The position numbers and the translations under genes were made by a program. This document shows positions 51,403 through 61,190 of a DNA stretch of 64,000 bases, in pieces. A model generated the notes under the pieces. It saw only the letters and a program-made list of their open reading frames with translations. It was not told the DNA's origin and did not search any database. Origin of the DNA: Paenibacillus sp. Soil787 (GTDB lineage: Bacteria; Bacillota; Bacilli; Paenibacillales; NBRC-103111); assembly GCF_001429545.1 (NCBI RefSeq), contig NZ_LMSP01000002.1, positions 118,552 to 182,551 of the forward strand, in the 5' to 3' direction. The number at the start of each line of letters is the position of its first letter. Within the stretch, counting starts at the first letter, position 1.

Positions 51403-53373
51403 ATGACCGAGCATGAGCATGGGCATGAGGACGCTGGAGTCCGCGAACAGAGTTTGGAAGTAATTAAACATAAGCTGAGCTTATTACCGGATAAGCCAGG
51501 CTGTTATATCATGAAAAACCGTGAAGGTACCATCATCTATGTGGGAAAAGCGAAAGTGCTGAAGAATCGTGTGCGCTCCTATTTCACAGGGAGCCACAGC
51601 GCGAAGACGCAAAAACTAGTCAGCGAAATCCGCGACTTTGAATATATAATTACCTCCTCGAACATGGAGGCTTTGATTCTTGAGTGTAATCTAATTAAGC
51701 AGCATCATCCGCGGTACAACGTACTGTTGAAGGATGATAAGACGTTCCCGTACATCAAGATTACACATGAAGAGCAGCCGCGCTTAGAAGTCACGCGGCG
51801 CGTATTTAAAGATAAGGGCAAGTACTTCGGCCCTTATCCGAACGCCTTTGCGGCCCAGCAGACGAAGAAGCTGCTGGACCGGCTTTATCCGCTGCGCAAG
51901 TGCAAGACCATGCCCGAGAAAGTATGCCTATACTATCATATCGGGCAGTGTCTTGCGCCTTGCGAATTCGATGTATCCGCTGCGACGAACGAGCGGATGG
52001 TGCAAGAGATCAGCCGTTTCCTGAACGGGGGACACGACGTTATTAAGGAAGAGCTGACGGCCAAAATGCTGGCCGCAGCGGAGGAACTGAATTTCGAGCG
52101 CGCCAAGGAGCTGCGCGATCATATCATGAACATCGACGCCGTGATGGAGAAGCAGAAGATCACGACGGCAGATGCGCTAGACCGCGATGTGTTCGGGTAC
52201 GCGGTCGACAAGGGCTGGATGGCTGTGCACATCCAATACATGCGGCAGGGCAAGCTCATCGAGCGGCACGTTTCGCTGTTTCCGTATTACGGTGATGAGT
52301 ACAATGACTTCATAACCTACGTTACTCAGGTCTACAGCGACAATCCGGCGCTGCCGAAGGAGATCTTCCTGCCGACAATGCCGGTACAGGCGGCAATTGC
52401 CCCTACTATTGCTTCAACCGAAGCTCTTTCTGAAGCCGCCGTTGAAGTCTCAATAGACGCCTCTGCCGAAGTACCAGCAGAAGTTGCGGCTCAAGTTGAG
52501 GCGGAAGAGAAGGATGTCCGCGAAGCTCTGGAATCCTGGCTCAAGGTCAAGGTGCACATCCCGCAGCGAGGGCTGAAGAAGCAAATGGTCGATATGGCCA
52601 AAGACAATGCCCGCAATGCGTTGGATGAGAAATTCCGCTTGGTAGAGCGTGATGAGCGCCGTACGACCAAAGCGGTTGAGAATCTTGGAGAATGGCTCGG
52701 CACGGGAACAATTCGCCGTATCGAAGCATTCGATAACTCGAACATACAAGGGACGAATCCGGTTTCTGCGATGGTCGTCTTCGTGGACGGCAAGCCCGAT
52801 CGTAAGGAATACCGCAAGTACAAAGTCAAGACGGTCGTTGGTCCGGATGACTACGAAACAATGCGCGAGGTGATTCGCCGAAGGTACGAACGTGTGCTTA
52901 AGGACAATCTTACGATGCCTGACCTGATCGTCGTGGACGGAGGGAAGGGACAAATCTCAGCCGCAGTCGATGTGCTGGAGAATGAACTAGGCCTGTTCAT
53001 TCCGATCTGTGGACTTGTGAAAGATGCCAAGCACAAAACAGCGCAGCTCATGATCGGAGATCCCGCAGAAGTTGTGCCGCTTCCGCGTGACAGCCAAGAG
53101 TTTTACCTGCTGCAGCGGATCCAAGACGAGGTTCACCGTTTCGCGATTACGTTCCACCGTGAAACAAGGGCGAAGTCGATGGTCGTCTCCCAGCTGGACG
53201 CGATTCCCGGCATCGGGGAGAAGCGCCGGAAGGCATTGCTTAAGCACTTTGGCTCCGTACGCAAAATAAAAGAGGCTGAAGTCCAAGACTTCAAGCCTCT
53301 GGGTATAGGTGAGAAATTGGCTATCGAAATTCTCAAAGCGCTTCAAGGCGAGGCGGCGGCTCCCCAGGAATAA
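51403..53373 (+). CDS. uvrC: Excinuclease ABC subunit C
   Basis: UvrC makes both incisions in nucleotide excision repair with UvrA and UvrB. The 656-residue product has the GIY-YIG nuclease ([15 protein letters not shown]) at residues ~30-110, the UvrB-binding UVR motif, the RNase H-like nuclease domain ([31 protein letters not shown]) and tandem HhH ([20 protein letters not shown]). About 40 residues (327-366), rich in Ala, Glu, Ser and Val, form an unusual low-complexity insertion. A His/Glu-rich N-terminal tail is also present. The 3' end overlaps the convergent CPBP gene by 41 bp. Confidence 0.95.
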   Translation: MTEHEHGHEDAGVREQSLEVIKHKLSLLPDKPGCYIMKNREGTIIYVGKAKVLKNRVRSYFTGSHSAKTQKLVSEIRDFEYIITSSNMEALILECNLIKQHHPRYNVLLKDDKTFPYIKITHEEQPRLEVTRRVFKDKGKYFGPYPNAFAAQQTKKLLDRLYPLRKCKTMPEKVCLYYHIGQCLAPCEFDVSAATNERMVQEISRFLNGGHDVIKEELTAKMLAAAEELNFERAKELRDHIMNIDAVMEKQKITTADALDRDVFGYAVDKGWMAVHIQYMRQGKLIERHVSLFPYYGDEYNDFITYVTQVYSDNPALPKEIFLPTMPVQAAIAPTIASTEALSEAAVEVSIDASAEVPAEVAAQVEAEEKDVREALESWLKVKVHIPQRGLKKQMVDMAKDNARNALDEKFRLVERDERRTTKAVENLGEWLGTGTIRRIEAFDNSNIQGTNPVSAMVVFVDGKPDRKEYRKYKVKTVVGPDDYETMREVIRRRYERVLKDNLTMPDLIVVDGGKGQISAAVDVLENELGLFIPICGLVKDAKHKTAQLMIGDPAEVVPLPRDSQEFYLLQRIQDEVHRFAITFHRETRAKSMVVSQLDAIPGIGEKRRKALLKHFGSVRKIKEAEVQDFKPLGIGEKLAIEILKALQGEAAAPQE

Positions 53374-54967
53374 GGGGACCCCGCCTTTTTCCATGCAGCC
53401 AGGCTAGCAGCAAGCCTATCAAACCAGGCAGCAGGATGTAGAAAATGCCAGCAAGCACATCGCTTACATGTCCGAGAGAGAAGAGGGACATCCCCATGAG
53501 GATGCTGTCCATGCAAGCATGAGCGAAAACGGCGGTAATGAAACCATATTTGAGGAAGACATAACCTAGAATAATGCCTATGATGGTGACCTCGATTAGC
53601 CGAGTGTAGACGGGATAAATGGGATACTGGGTATGACTGGCTGCCCAAATCACGCTGGGAATGACAATTGCAATAAAGTTTGAGCGAAACAGCTTCTTGA
53701 ATAGAATGATGCCGAGCAGTCGGTAGGTTGCCTCTTCAGAAATGGCAGCAACCCAGGCCATAAGCGGGAAGAAGCGGGGTTCCACCATATTGAGAACAGA
53801 ATCGGACGGATCATTCACAGACCAAACATCAAAATTCACTTCACCTGCGTAAAATAGTACCTGCTGAACGCCCAAGATAAAAAGAGCCAGCAAATAACCG
53901 CGCCCCATGCCGCTATAAACCTCAGTCCCAAATGAGGACTCCTTCCAAGCCGGCCATTTTCGCTCCCCGATTGAATTCCACAATCCATTACCTGCTACCA
54001 AAGCTAAGTATAGAGATATGCCGAGCAGCACAGTCACTACATTCATGAAAATAATAGCTGCCCATGTTGCGAATTCTTCGTTCAGAACTCCACTCATAGA
54101 CCTAAAAGCAGGGTACATATTAAAGTTATTGGTGATATAGATAGCTAAGAAAATGGCTGTCAATAGCAGGCCTCTGCTGAATTTCATATGTTTTCTATAG
54201 ATGATGGCAAATACAATTGCGGCAATGGTCATGATGAGTGTGAAACCCATGGAAATCCAAGTCATGATAGATGCGGAGTGATCCTGCTGATCGATCCAGA
54301 CTTGATGCGACGCAGGTAAGCTGAAGAGTACGTTATAACCGATCAGATTTTTATCATCGAAATCAACTCGAACCTGTAACTTTGCTTCGCCAATTGGTTT
54401 CGTTTGTTTTTCATAAAATAAGGTAGTTCCATGTGCTTGATCGCTTTCGGCAGTCCGTTTATCTATGGGTGCAAAGTCATCCGGCTCAAAACCTTGCTGC
54501 CGAATTTCCTGCTTGGCCAAAATGTCTGCTTTCTGCTTACTGATCATTGCTTGATCGGAAGGATTCTGCGTTTCACGCCATCCAATGATGGAAGCATTCG
54601 TGTAATTAATCTCAACTTCAAATTGACGGTTGGTCTTGGTGTCCTCTACGCTTACTTGATAATAATCAATGGGGTAACGCTCCCCATAATCCTTCAAATA
54701 GGCTTCTAACAAATGCTCCTTTTGCAAATAACCGCTGCGGTCCTTCTTGGACTGATAAACCACATAGGTTTGCGGGTTATGCAAATCATAGCGCTCACTT
54801 ACAAATTGGGCTGCGCGATCCGCTGCCTGCTGCTTCGTGATAGAAGGATTGTCTGCTGCCGAAGGTTCTTCTGCCCGAAGTCCGTATAATGAGGATATTC
54901 CCAAATAAAGAGCTACTCCAATGCATGCAAGGAAGAGGAGAAAACGATTAAATTTTGGCCTGATCAT
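53333..54967 (-). CDS. CPBP family intramembrane metalloprotease
   Basis: A 544-residue membrane protein: N-terminal membrane anchor, a ~200-residue outer domain with two YkoI/PepSY-like repeats ([30 protein letters not shown]), then about eight membrane segments with the CPBP/Abi motifs EExxxR (SEEATYR), ASHTQYP and FAHACMDS. Members are related to type II CAAX prenyl proteases or bacteriocin-immunity proteins. ATG 54967 has no strong ribosome binding site. It overlaps the end of uvrC. Confidence 0.82.
   Translation of the reverse strand: MIRPKFNRFLLFLACIGVALYLGISSLYGLRAEEPSAADNPSITKQQAADRAAQFVSERYDLHNPQTYVVYQSKKDRSGYLQKEHLLEAYLKDYGERYPIDYYQVSVEDTKTNRQFEVEINYTNASIIGWRETQNPSDQAMISKQKADILAKQEIRQQGFEPDDFAPIDKRTAESDQAHGTTLFYEKQTKPIGEAKLQVRVDFDDKNLIGYNVLFSLPASHQVWIDQQDHSASIMTWISMGFTLIMTIAAIVFAIIYRKHMKFSRGLLLTAIFLAIYITNNFNMYPAFRSMSGVLNEEFATWAAIIFMNVVTVLLGISLYLALVAGNGLWNSIGERKWPAWKESSFGTEVYSGMGRGYLLALFILGVQQVLFYAGEVNFDVWSVNDPSDSVLNMVEPRFFPLMAWVAAISEEATYRLLGIILFKKLFRSNFIAIVIPSVIWAASHTQYPIYPVYTRLIEVTIIGIILGYVFLKYGFITAVFAHACMDSILMGMSLFSLGHVSDVLAGIFYILLPGLIGLLLAWLHGKRRGPLIPGEPPPRLEAL
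53351..53391 (+). terminator. Terminator of uvrC, inside the CPBP gene end
   Basis: AGGCGG/CCGCCT (53351-53356, 53381-53386) with inner CCCC/GGGG, followed by TTTTT. The uvrC stop codon is in the loop. Confidence 0.8.
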
Positions 54968-55178
54968 AGTGAGTTCCCTTCTACATTTTCGATTCTGAAA
55001 TCACATCTTTCACGTTATCATAGTTTAAAAAGAAAGCCAATTTACTGGTAAAGAATTAAAAACAATTATATAATACCTATCAATTGGGTAAGTTCGGAAT
55101 TTCTAAATAATAACGAGGGAATCCTACCGTTAACGTATTTGAAATCCTTATTTCTTTTTTGTAAACACAGGAGGCACT

Positions 55179-56531
55179 ATGATTAAAAAAATGAGTATTT
55201 GGCGACTAACGCCTCCGCAAATTCTCGTTCTCGGATTTGCTGCTATTATTTTCTTAGGAGCAGGGCTTTTGACACTTCCCTTTGCTTCGGCAACGGGACA
55301 TTCGATTGCTTTTATTGATGCGCTGTTTACATCGACTTCGGCAACATGTGTAACGGGTCTGGTCGTAGTGGATACAGGGAGTACCTACACGATGTTTGGG
55401 CAGATCGTTATTGTGAGCTTGATTCAAGTTGGCGGCTTGGGTTTTATGACAATGTCGACTTTAATCGCTTTTGCCTTCCGTAAAAAAATCACATTAAAAG
55501 AACGACTAGTTCTGCAAGAGGCTTTTAACCAAAGCAGTATGGAAGGTATCGTCCGACTTATCCGTAAAGTTATTATTTACTCATTAACAATTGAAGCAAT
55601 TGCAGCAGTCATTTTAACGATTCGTTGGTCATTTGACATGGAATTTGCTCAAGCCCTTTATTTCGGAATCTGGCATTCGATATCGATGTTTAATAACGCT
55701 GGTTTCGATTTATTTGGAACTGTCGATGCACCATTTGTTTCCTTTACAGCCTATGCTGACGATTTCGTTGTAAACTTTGTTGTAATGGCGATTATTGTGC
55801 TTGGGGGTATTGGATTCATTGTTATGTCCGATGTGATGGACTTCCGGAACAAGAAGAAGCTTACCCTCCATTCCAAAGTTGTTCTTAGCATGTCGGGTTT
55901 TCTCATTGTGTTTGGAGCTCTTGTCATCTTTATATTCGAATTTACAAATAACAGAACCATGGGTTCACTAGATATGGGCGGAAAAGTATTAGCTTCTTTC
56001 TTTCAATCGATCGTACCACGTACGGCTGGTCCGAATACGGTAGATATTGGAGCTCTTCGTCAAGCAACACAATTTTTTATTATCATCTTGATGTTTATCG
56101 GTGCATCTCCTGGCTCTACAGGGGGCGGTATCAAAACAACTACATTCACGATTCTTATTAGTGCTATCGTTACTATGATTCGAGGGAAAGAAGACATTGT
56201 TATTTATCGTTACCGCTTGGCAAAAGACCGTATTCTCAAAGCCATTACATTATCGATGATGGCATTATTTCTGGTTATCTTCGTGACGATGCTTTTATCG
56301 ACAACAGAGGATTCGCCGTTTTTGAAAATTTTGTTCGAAGTGACTTCCGCCTTTGGAACTGTTGGTCTATCTATGGGATTGACCCCCGAACTAACGACAT
56401 TTGGCAAGGTTCTCATTAGTTTAACGATGTTTGCAGGAAGATTGGGAACCATCACACTAGCCTATGCCCTGCAGCCGAAGCAAGAGAAAGAACTATATAG
56501 ATACCCAGAGGGTAAAATCACGATTGGATAA
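55179..56531 (+). CDS. ktrB: Ktr potassium transporter membrane subunit
   Basis: A 450-residue TrkH/KtrB channel-like potassium transporter with four M1-P-M2 repeats. The first pore loop reads TSTSATCVTGLVV, and SPGSTGGGIKTTTF corresponds to the intramembrane gate loop. It works with a cytosolic KtrA-type ring to import K+ (Na+-dependent in B. subtilis). AGGAGGC precedes the ATG. It heads an operon with ktrA and an antiporter. Confidence 0.93.
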   Translation: MIKKMSIWRLTPPQILVLGFAAIIFLGAGLLTLPFASATGHSIAFIDALFTSTSATCVTGLVVVDTGSTYTMFGQIVIVSLIQVGGLGFMTMSTLIAFAFRKKITLKERLVLQEAFNQSSMEGIVRLIRKVIIYSLTIEAIAAVILTIRWSFDMEFAQALYFGIWHSISMFNNAGFDLFGTVDAPFVSFTAYADDFVVNFVVMAIIVLGGIGFIVMSDVMDFRNKKKLTLHSKVVLSMSGFLIVFGALVIFIFEFTNNRTMGSLDMGGKVLASFFQSIVPRTAGPNTVDIGALRQATQFFIIILMFIGASPGSTGGGIKTTTFTILISAIVTMIRGKEDIVIYRYRLAKDRILKAITLSMMALFLVIFVTMLLSTTEDSPFLKILFEVTSAFGTVGLSMGLTPELTTFGKVLISLTMFAGRLGTITLAYALQPKQEKELYRYPEGKITIG

Positions 56532-56545
56532 GGGGAACAAGGAAC

Positions 56546-57208
56546 ATGAAAAAAAATCAATATGTTGTAATCGGGCTGGGTCGTTTTGGGGCCAGTATTT
56601 CCAAAGAACTCATAAAGCTTGGTTATGAAGTGTTGGGTATTGATAAAGATGAAGAAGTCGTTGATGAGATGAGTTCTGAGCTTACCCATACAGTAGTTGC
56701 GGATGCAACGGATGAAGAGGTATTGAAATCATTGGGCGTACGAAATTTCGACTGCGCGGTTGTAGCCATTGGGGATGATATTCAATCAAGTATCCTAGCG
56801 GCTATTGTGCTTAAAGATTTGGGCATCAAGAAGGTTGTAGCTAAAGCGTTGTCCGAATTGCATGGCAAGGTACTGAGTAAGCTGGGTGTTGACCGCGTCA
56901 TTTATCCGGAACGAGATATGGGTATTCGTGTTGCGCATCAACTCGTATCACCTAATCTACTGGACTACATAGAGATTTCCAAAGAGTACACGATCGTGGA
57001 ATTATCTGTCCCTAAGAATGTATGTGGCTTAGCTCTCAAGGAGCTGGATCCTCGTGCTAAGTATGGCTGCAGCATTGTGGCTATCAATAAGAAAACAGGG
57101 ATTATCATTGCGCCAACGGCAGATGATGTTGTGAATGAGAATGATGTGATGGTCATCATCGGAACCAACAATCAAATTGATAAATTTGAAAGTGAAGTCA
57201 TCGGCTAA
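56546..57208 (+). CDS. ktrA: Ktr potassium transporter regulatory subunit
   Basis: A 220-residue RCK protein that forms a ring under KtrB and gates it with ATP/ADP or c-di-AMP. The N-terminal RCK domain begins VVIGLGRFGASISKEL with the nucleotide-binding GxGxxG, and GIDKDEE closes the pocket; a RCK_C domain follows (CGLALKELDPRAKYGCSIVA). The stop codon overlaps the antiporter start (TAATG). Confidence 0.92.
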   Translation: MKKNQYVVIGLGRFGASISKELIKLGYEVLGIDKDEEVVDEMSSELTHTVVADATDEEVLKSLGVRNFDCAVVAIGDDIQSSILAAIVLKDLGIKKVVAKALSELHGKVLSKLGVDRVIYPERDMGIRVAHQLVSPNLLDYIEISKEYTIVELSVPKNVCGLALKELDPRAKYGCSIVAINKKTGIIIAPTADDVVNENDVMVIIGTNNQIDKFESEVIG

Positions 57209-58458
57209 TGGAAAATACAACCTCGATCCTAATTGAACATGTTATGATTATTCTTGTGCTTATTTTTGGGTTGGGCATGATATCGGGGAAAGCGGCGCAA
57301 TGGTTGAAGCTTCCTGACGTTGCCCTGTTTCTCATAGCAGGTATGCTGGTGGGACAAGCCTTTCATTGGATTACAGTATCCAGTACATCGTTTACGAACC
57401 AATTCATCCTTGTCTTGGGCTCAACCTTAATCCTCTTCGATGGAGGACGCAATATCAGACTCTCTGGTCTTCGCAAGGTATGGCTTACTGTAAGTTTACT
57501 TAGTGTTCCTGGCGTTCTTATCACGTGCGGCGCAGTGGCGGTAGTCGCTCATTTGCTGCTGGATTTACCTTGGCTTTATGCGCTGTTACTGGGAGCGATT
57601 ATTGCTTCAACAGATCCAGCAACCCTGATCCCGGTGTTTAAACAAGTGAAGATCCGTCCGAAAGTGCGTGAAACGGTTGAAAGTGAATCTGCTTTTAATG
57701 ACGCGACGGCTTCGATTCTAACTTTTTCTTTATTAGCGATTATTCTTGGCACACAAGAAGTTTCTGTTACTTCGGGTGTCTTTGATTTTGTGAAGACTGC
57801 ATTGGGTGGGCTCCTAGTTGGTGCGGTAATCGGTTATGTAATGACGTTCCTGACGGCACATTTGAAGCTGGGTCATCTAAGAGACTACGCTACAATAGCG
57901 ATGGTTGTGACTTCACTTGGTGCATATATCGCAGGAGAGGCGATAGGCGTTAGCGGTTTTATGGCGACCTTTACAGCAGGATTAATCTGGGGGAATGCGG
58001 GTACATTTAAGCTGGAAATGAATGATAAACAGCTTGAAATGGAGCATTTTTCAGAAAATATTACGGTCATTATGCGCATGCTCATTTTCATCTTACTAGG
58101 CAGTCAAGTGAACTTCCCATTACTCCTTGAGCATTTCTGGCCAAGCTTAGGTGTTATCTTTGTATTTATGTTTATCGCCCGCCCGCTTACGGTTCTGATC
58201 TGTACATGGCCGGATCGTAAAGCGAAATGGAAGCGAAATGAAATTCTGTTCATGTTCTGGGTTCGAGAGACAGGGGTTATACCCGCGGCGTTATCCGGAA
58301 TGGTAGCTGGGATGGGCGTTCAGCACAGTGATCTTATAGCCAGCGTTACGTTCATGGCTGTGCTTATAACCATTTTGTTTCAAGCGAGTACAACTGCTTA
58401 TGTGGCACGTAAACTGGGTCTTGAAATAAAGCCCGGCGATCCCGATAACCATGATTAA
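57208..58458 (+). CDS. Cation/proton antiporter (CPA1 type)
   Basis: A 416-residue membrane antiporter with about 12 segments. The ion-binding ND pair appears as ESAFNDATASILTF, and ASTDPATLIPVFKQV is typical of CPA1/NhaP-like exchangers. Placed with ktrAB by a stop-start overlap, it may export Na+ or K+ against protons, balancing the Ktr uptake system. Which cation cannot be told. Confidence 0.87.
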   Translation: MENTTSILIEHVMIILVLIFGLGMISGKAAQWLKLPDVALFLIAGMLVGQAFHWITVSSTSFTNQFILVLGSTLILFDGGRNIRLSGLRKVWLTVSLLSVPGVLITCGAVAVVAHLLLDLPWLYALLLGAIIASTDPATLIPVFKQVKIRPKVRETVESESAFNDATASILTFSLLAIILGTQEVSVTSGVFDFVKTALGGLLVGAVIGYVMTFLTAHLKLGHLRDYATIAMVVTSLGAYIAGEAIGVSGFMATFTAGLIWGNAGTFKLEMNDKQLEMEHFSENITVIMRMLIFILLGSQVNFPLLLEHFWPSLGVIFVFMFIARPLTVLICTWPDRKAKWKRNEILFMFWVRETGVIPAALSGMVAGMGVQHSDLIASVTFMAVLITILFQASTTAYVARKLGLEIKPGDPDNHD

Positions 58459-58551
58459 AATAAATTTTTTTGATCACCATTCGACTATTCAATTAATAAA
58501 TTTGCTAGTACATATACAACAAGAGAATTTCTAACTGAAGGTGGACTCCCC

Positions 58552-59289
58552 ATGTATAAGGTATTAATAATTGAAGACGATGCCATGATCGGCGATATGG
58601 TCACCATGTATTTAAGTGAAGAAGGATTTCATGTCGTAAGAAAGGCAAATGGGGCTGAAGGCATTGCAGCTGTCTCACAATTTGATCCAGATGTTATTTT
58701 ACTTGATCTGATGCTGCCTGATATGGATGGTCTTGCCTTATGCAGACAAGTTCGGGAAACCTCGAAAATACCTATTATGATCCTCTCGATGAAAAATAAA
58801 GTCGTTGAACGCGTTAACGCGCTCGGGGCAGGTGCCGACGACTATATGTGTAAACCATTCAGTATGCATGAAATGAGTGCGAGAGTTCACGCTCTTATTC
58901 GGCGCTCCAACTTGTATTTGAAATCTAGTGTGAATACTCGTCGAGTAACGGAAGCTGTTGGAGGGTCAACGACTGCGGTATTAGAGGCGGTCTTGGATAT
59001 CGATAAGAAGATTACGCTCAATCCGAATACGCGCTCTATGCGTGTTCATGGCGTTTTAGTAGAGACGACTTATTCGGAATTCGAAATTATGAAATGCTTT
59101 GTGAATCATCCTGGTCGCGTATATAGCCGGGAAGATTTACTGCAAACGGTTCGTGGATTCGATAGTTTAGTAACGGATCGGGCCATTGATGTGCATATTG
59201 CTAACCTTCGTAAAAAGATCGAGGACAATCCCAAAGAGCCTAAGTGGATTCGGACGGTTTGGGGTGTAGGGTACAAATTTGTATATTAG
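58552..59289 (+). CDS. OmpR-family response regulator
   Basis: A 245-residue two-component regulator. The receiver domain has the acidic pocket D9/D10 and phosphoacceptor Asp52 (LLDLMLP), then MILSMKN and the Lys of CKPFSMHE. The C-terminal winged helix reads FEIMKCFVNHPGRVYSRE and RTVWGVGYKF. A histidine kinase gene is not adjacent, so it is an orphan here. Upstream are K+/cation transport genes but no functional tie is shown. Confidence 0.88.
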   Translation: MYKVLIIEDDAMIGDMVTMYLSEEGFHVVRKANGAEGIAAVSQFDPDVILLDLMLPDMDGLALCRQVRETSKIPIMILSMKNKVVERVNALGAGADDYMCKPFSMHEMSARVHALIRRSNLYLKSSVNTRRVTEAVGGSTTAVLEAVLDIDKKITLNPNTRSMRVHGVLVETTYSEFEIMKCFVNHPGRVYSREDLLQTVRGFDSLVTDRAIDVHIANLRKKIEDNPKEPKWIRTVWGVGYKFVY

Positions 59290-59295
59290 AAAAAG

Positions 59296-59347
59296 AACCT
59301 CTAGCCTCTGCATCTTCTAGGATGAGCGGCATGGAGGTTTTATTTTT
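59296..59347. terminator. Bidirectional terminator between regulator genes
   Basis: AACCTC and GAGGTT (59296-59301, 59334-59339) with weaker inner pairs. T-rich tracts follow on both strands, serving the response regulator and the convergent LysR gene. Confidence 0.55.
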
Positions 59348-60236
59348 GCTTTCGGAAGTAATTGATCGCTTGAGTGACAAACTTCATAGACGCTATATTA
59401 TCCGCTGTATGATCGGAGTAAATAAGTGAAGTCGTTCGTTTCGTCTGTTCTAACTCGGCCAGATTGCGCAAAATCAATTCATTATTACGAATTAAATCTT
59501 CACGTAAATAGGATCTTGGAAGCAAGGTAGCTGTTTTACAAGTTGAAACGAGTCGGATAATGGCTTCGAAGGAGTCGATCTCCATTTGTACGTTGGGTAA
59601 TATGGTATAACGGTTGAACAGCTCATCCATCAGAATACGATACCAAGTGCCTTTGGAGAAGAGGATCATCGGCAATTCATTTAAATCGTTCATTGTAATG
59701 GTAGCGCGATCGATAAGAGGATGCCCTAGAGGAAGCACCAGACATAAGTGATCATCGAATAAAGGCTCACAATGAAGGCTGGAAGCATTAATCTGGGAAG
59801 CGACGATGCCGATATCCACTTTGTTTTCTTTTGCCATAGTTACGATTTCATGTGTCTTACCCGTAATCAGTTTAATTTCTGTCAGGGGGTAATCCTGCAA
59901 GTAATCTGTGATGAGATCTGGGAGCGTCATTTGCAGTGTTGTCAGACTTGCTCCTATCGTAATCGAAGTGTGGCTTCCCGCTGCTTTGTAGGTTTGGATC
60001 GCTTGCTTGAACTTGCGCTCTAGGTGACGCAGTTCCAAGGCGTGGTCATAGCAAATTTGACCGACCTTGGTTAGTTCCAGCCTTTTACCTTTGCGGATAA
60101 AAAGTTCTACACCCAGCTCTTCCTCTAGCTTCATTATTTTGCGTGAGAGAGCCGGTTGCGAGATGTTCAATAGCTGAGATGCTTTATTGAGGCTTACTTG
60201 TTCGACAACAACTGCGAAAACATCCAAGAGTTCCAT
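59340..60236 (-). CDS. LysR family transcriptional regulator
   Basis: A 298-residue LysR-type regulator: N-terminal winged helix (MELLDVFAVVVEQVSLNKAS, LLNISQPALSRKIMKLEEEL, LFIRKGKRLELT) and a periplasmic-binding-like effector domain. It is divergent from sdhCAB, the classical arrangement for control of the neighbour. It might be a CcpC-like regulator of citric-acid-cycle genes, but there is no sequence proof. Confidence 0.88.
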   Translation of the reverse strand: MELLDVFAVVVEQVSLNKASQLLNISQPALSRKIMKLEEELGVELFIRKGKRLELTKVGQICYDHALELRHLERKFKQAIQTYKAAGSHTSITIGASLTTLQMTLPDLITDYLQDYPLTEIKLITGKTHEIVTMAKENKVDIGIVASQINASSLHCEPLFDDHLCLVLPLGHPLIDRATITMNDLNELPMILFSKGTWYRILMDELFNRYTILPNVQMEIDSFEAIIRLVSTCKTATLLPRSYLREDLIRNNELILRNLAELEQTKRTTSLIYSDHTADNIASMKFVTQAINYFRKQK

Positions 60237-60350
60237 GCTTCAATCGACTCCTTTTGCGCTATGCATATGTGTTAAGGTTATAAGTATATATAAAAAAACG
60301 GCACTTCCATTATAAGCGTGAAAGAGGTACGATGTACATGTCACTTTTTA

Positions 60351-60379
60351 TTCACATTTCTTGGACGAAGGTGTATAAT
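60351..60379 (+). promoter_or_regulatory. Sigma-A promoter of sdhCAB
   Basis: TTCACA at 60351-60356, 17-bp spacer, TATAAT at 60374-60379, about 140 bp upstream of sdhC in the divergent LysR-sdhC gap. Confidence 0.6.
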
Positions 60380-60520
60380 CATTCACTGATTTGGCAAAAT
60401 AGGCTTGGATGATTATGGGTTGACGCTCGTTTGCGGCGAGAGTACAATGGTATGTGGCTTGTCTTGTCTGATAATGTCGGATAAATGATGAATTTTTATG
60501 AGGGGGGAATTGGTTCAATT

Positions 60521-61174
60521 ATGGGTAATTCGTATTACTTTCGAAAGATCCACTCTTTGCTTGGCGTAATTCCTGTGGGCTTCTTTCTTATTGAGCATTT
60601 GCTCACAAACTATGAAGCAACAAAAGGACCAGGCGCGTTCGTGGACCAAATTAACTGGTTAAACGGTTTGCCATTAGTATTGCTCATGGAAATCGTGGGG
60701 ATTTGGCTTCCGCTTCTTTACCATGCCGTTTATGGACTCTACGTTGCGTATCAAGCACGAAATAACGTGTCGAATTACAGTTATTTCCGCAATCAAATGT
60801 TCATGCTTCAACGGGTTACTGGTGTCATTACCTTCTTGTTCATTGCTTGGCATTTGTTCGAGACTCGTTTGCAGGTTGCCTTAGGTAATGTTGCGCATGA
60901 AGAGCTTGGTCGAACGATGCATGATATTGCGACGAATCCGGTTATGTTCACGATCTATGTAGTAGGTATCGTTTCTGCTACGTTCCATTTCTGTAATGGA
61001 CTTTGGTCGTTCCTGGTTAGCTGGGGTATTACAATTGGGCCGCGTGCGCAACGTATATCTTCCATCATTTGGATGGCTGTATTCGTTGTCATGTCCGTGA
61101 TGTTTATTATGTCTTTGACTGCATTTACAGATACGCAATTTCAGCTTCCGGTAGAAGCGCATACGGGGAAATAA
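60521..61174 (+). CDS. sdhC: Succinate dehydrogenase cytochrome b558 subunit
   Basis: A 217-residue membrane anchor with five predicted membrane segments that binds two hemes and reduces menaquinone. Heme-ligand candidates are His in RKIHSLLG, IEHLLTN, LYHAVYG and AWHLFETR, plus FHFCNGLW. The ATG at 60521 follows AGGGGGG at a long 13 nt; an ATG upstream at 60485 is less likely. First gene of sdhCAB, the Bacillus-type three-gene set. Confidence 0.92.
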   Translation: MGNSYYFRKIHSLLGVIPVGFFLIEHLLTNYEATKGPGAFVDQINWLNGLPLVLLMEIVGIWLPLLYHAVYGLYVAYQARNNVSNYSYFRNQMFMLQRVTGVITFLFIAWHLFETRLQVALGNVAHEELGRTMHDIATNPVMFTIYVVGIVSATFHFCNGLWSFLVSWGITIGPRAQRISSIIWMAVFVVMSVMFIMSLTAFTDTQFQLPVEAHTGK

Positions 61175-61190
61175 GGGAGGGTGAACAGAA

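Noticed and set aside
54968..55178. c-di-AMP (ydaO-type) riboswitch before ktrB
   Set aside because: The leader is short and AT-rich and lacks the conserved ydaO blocks.
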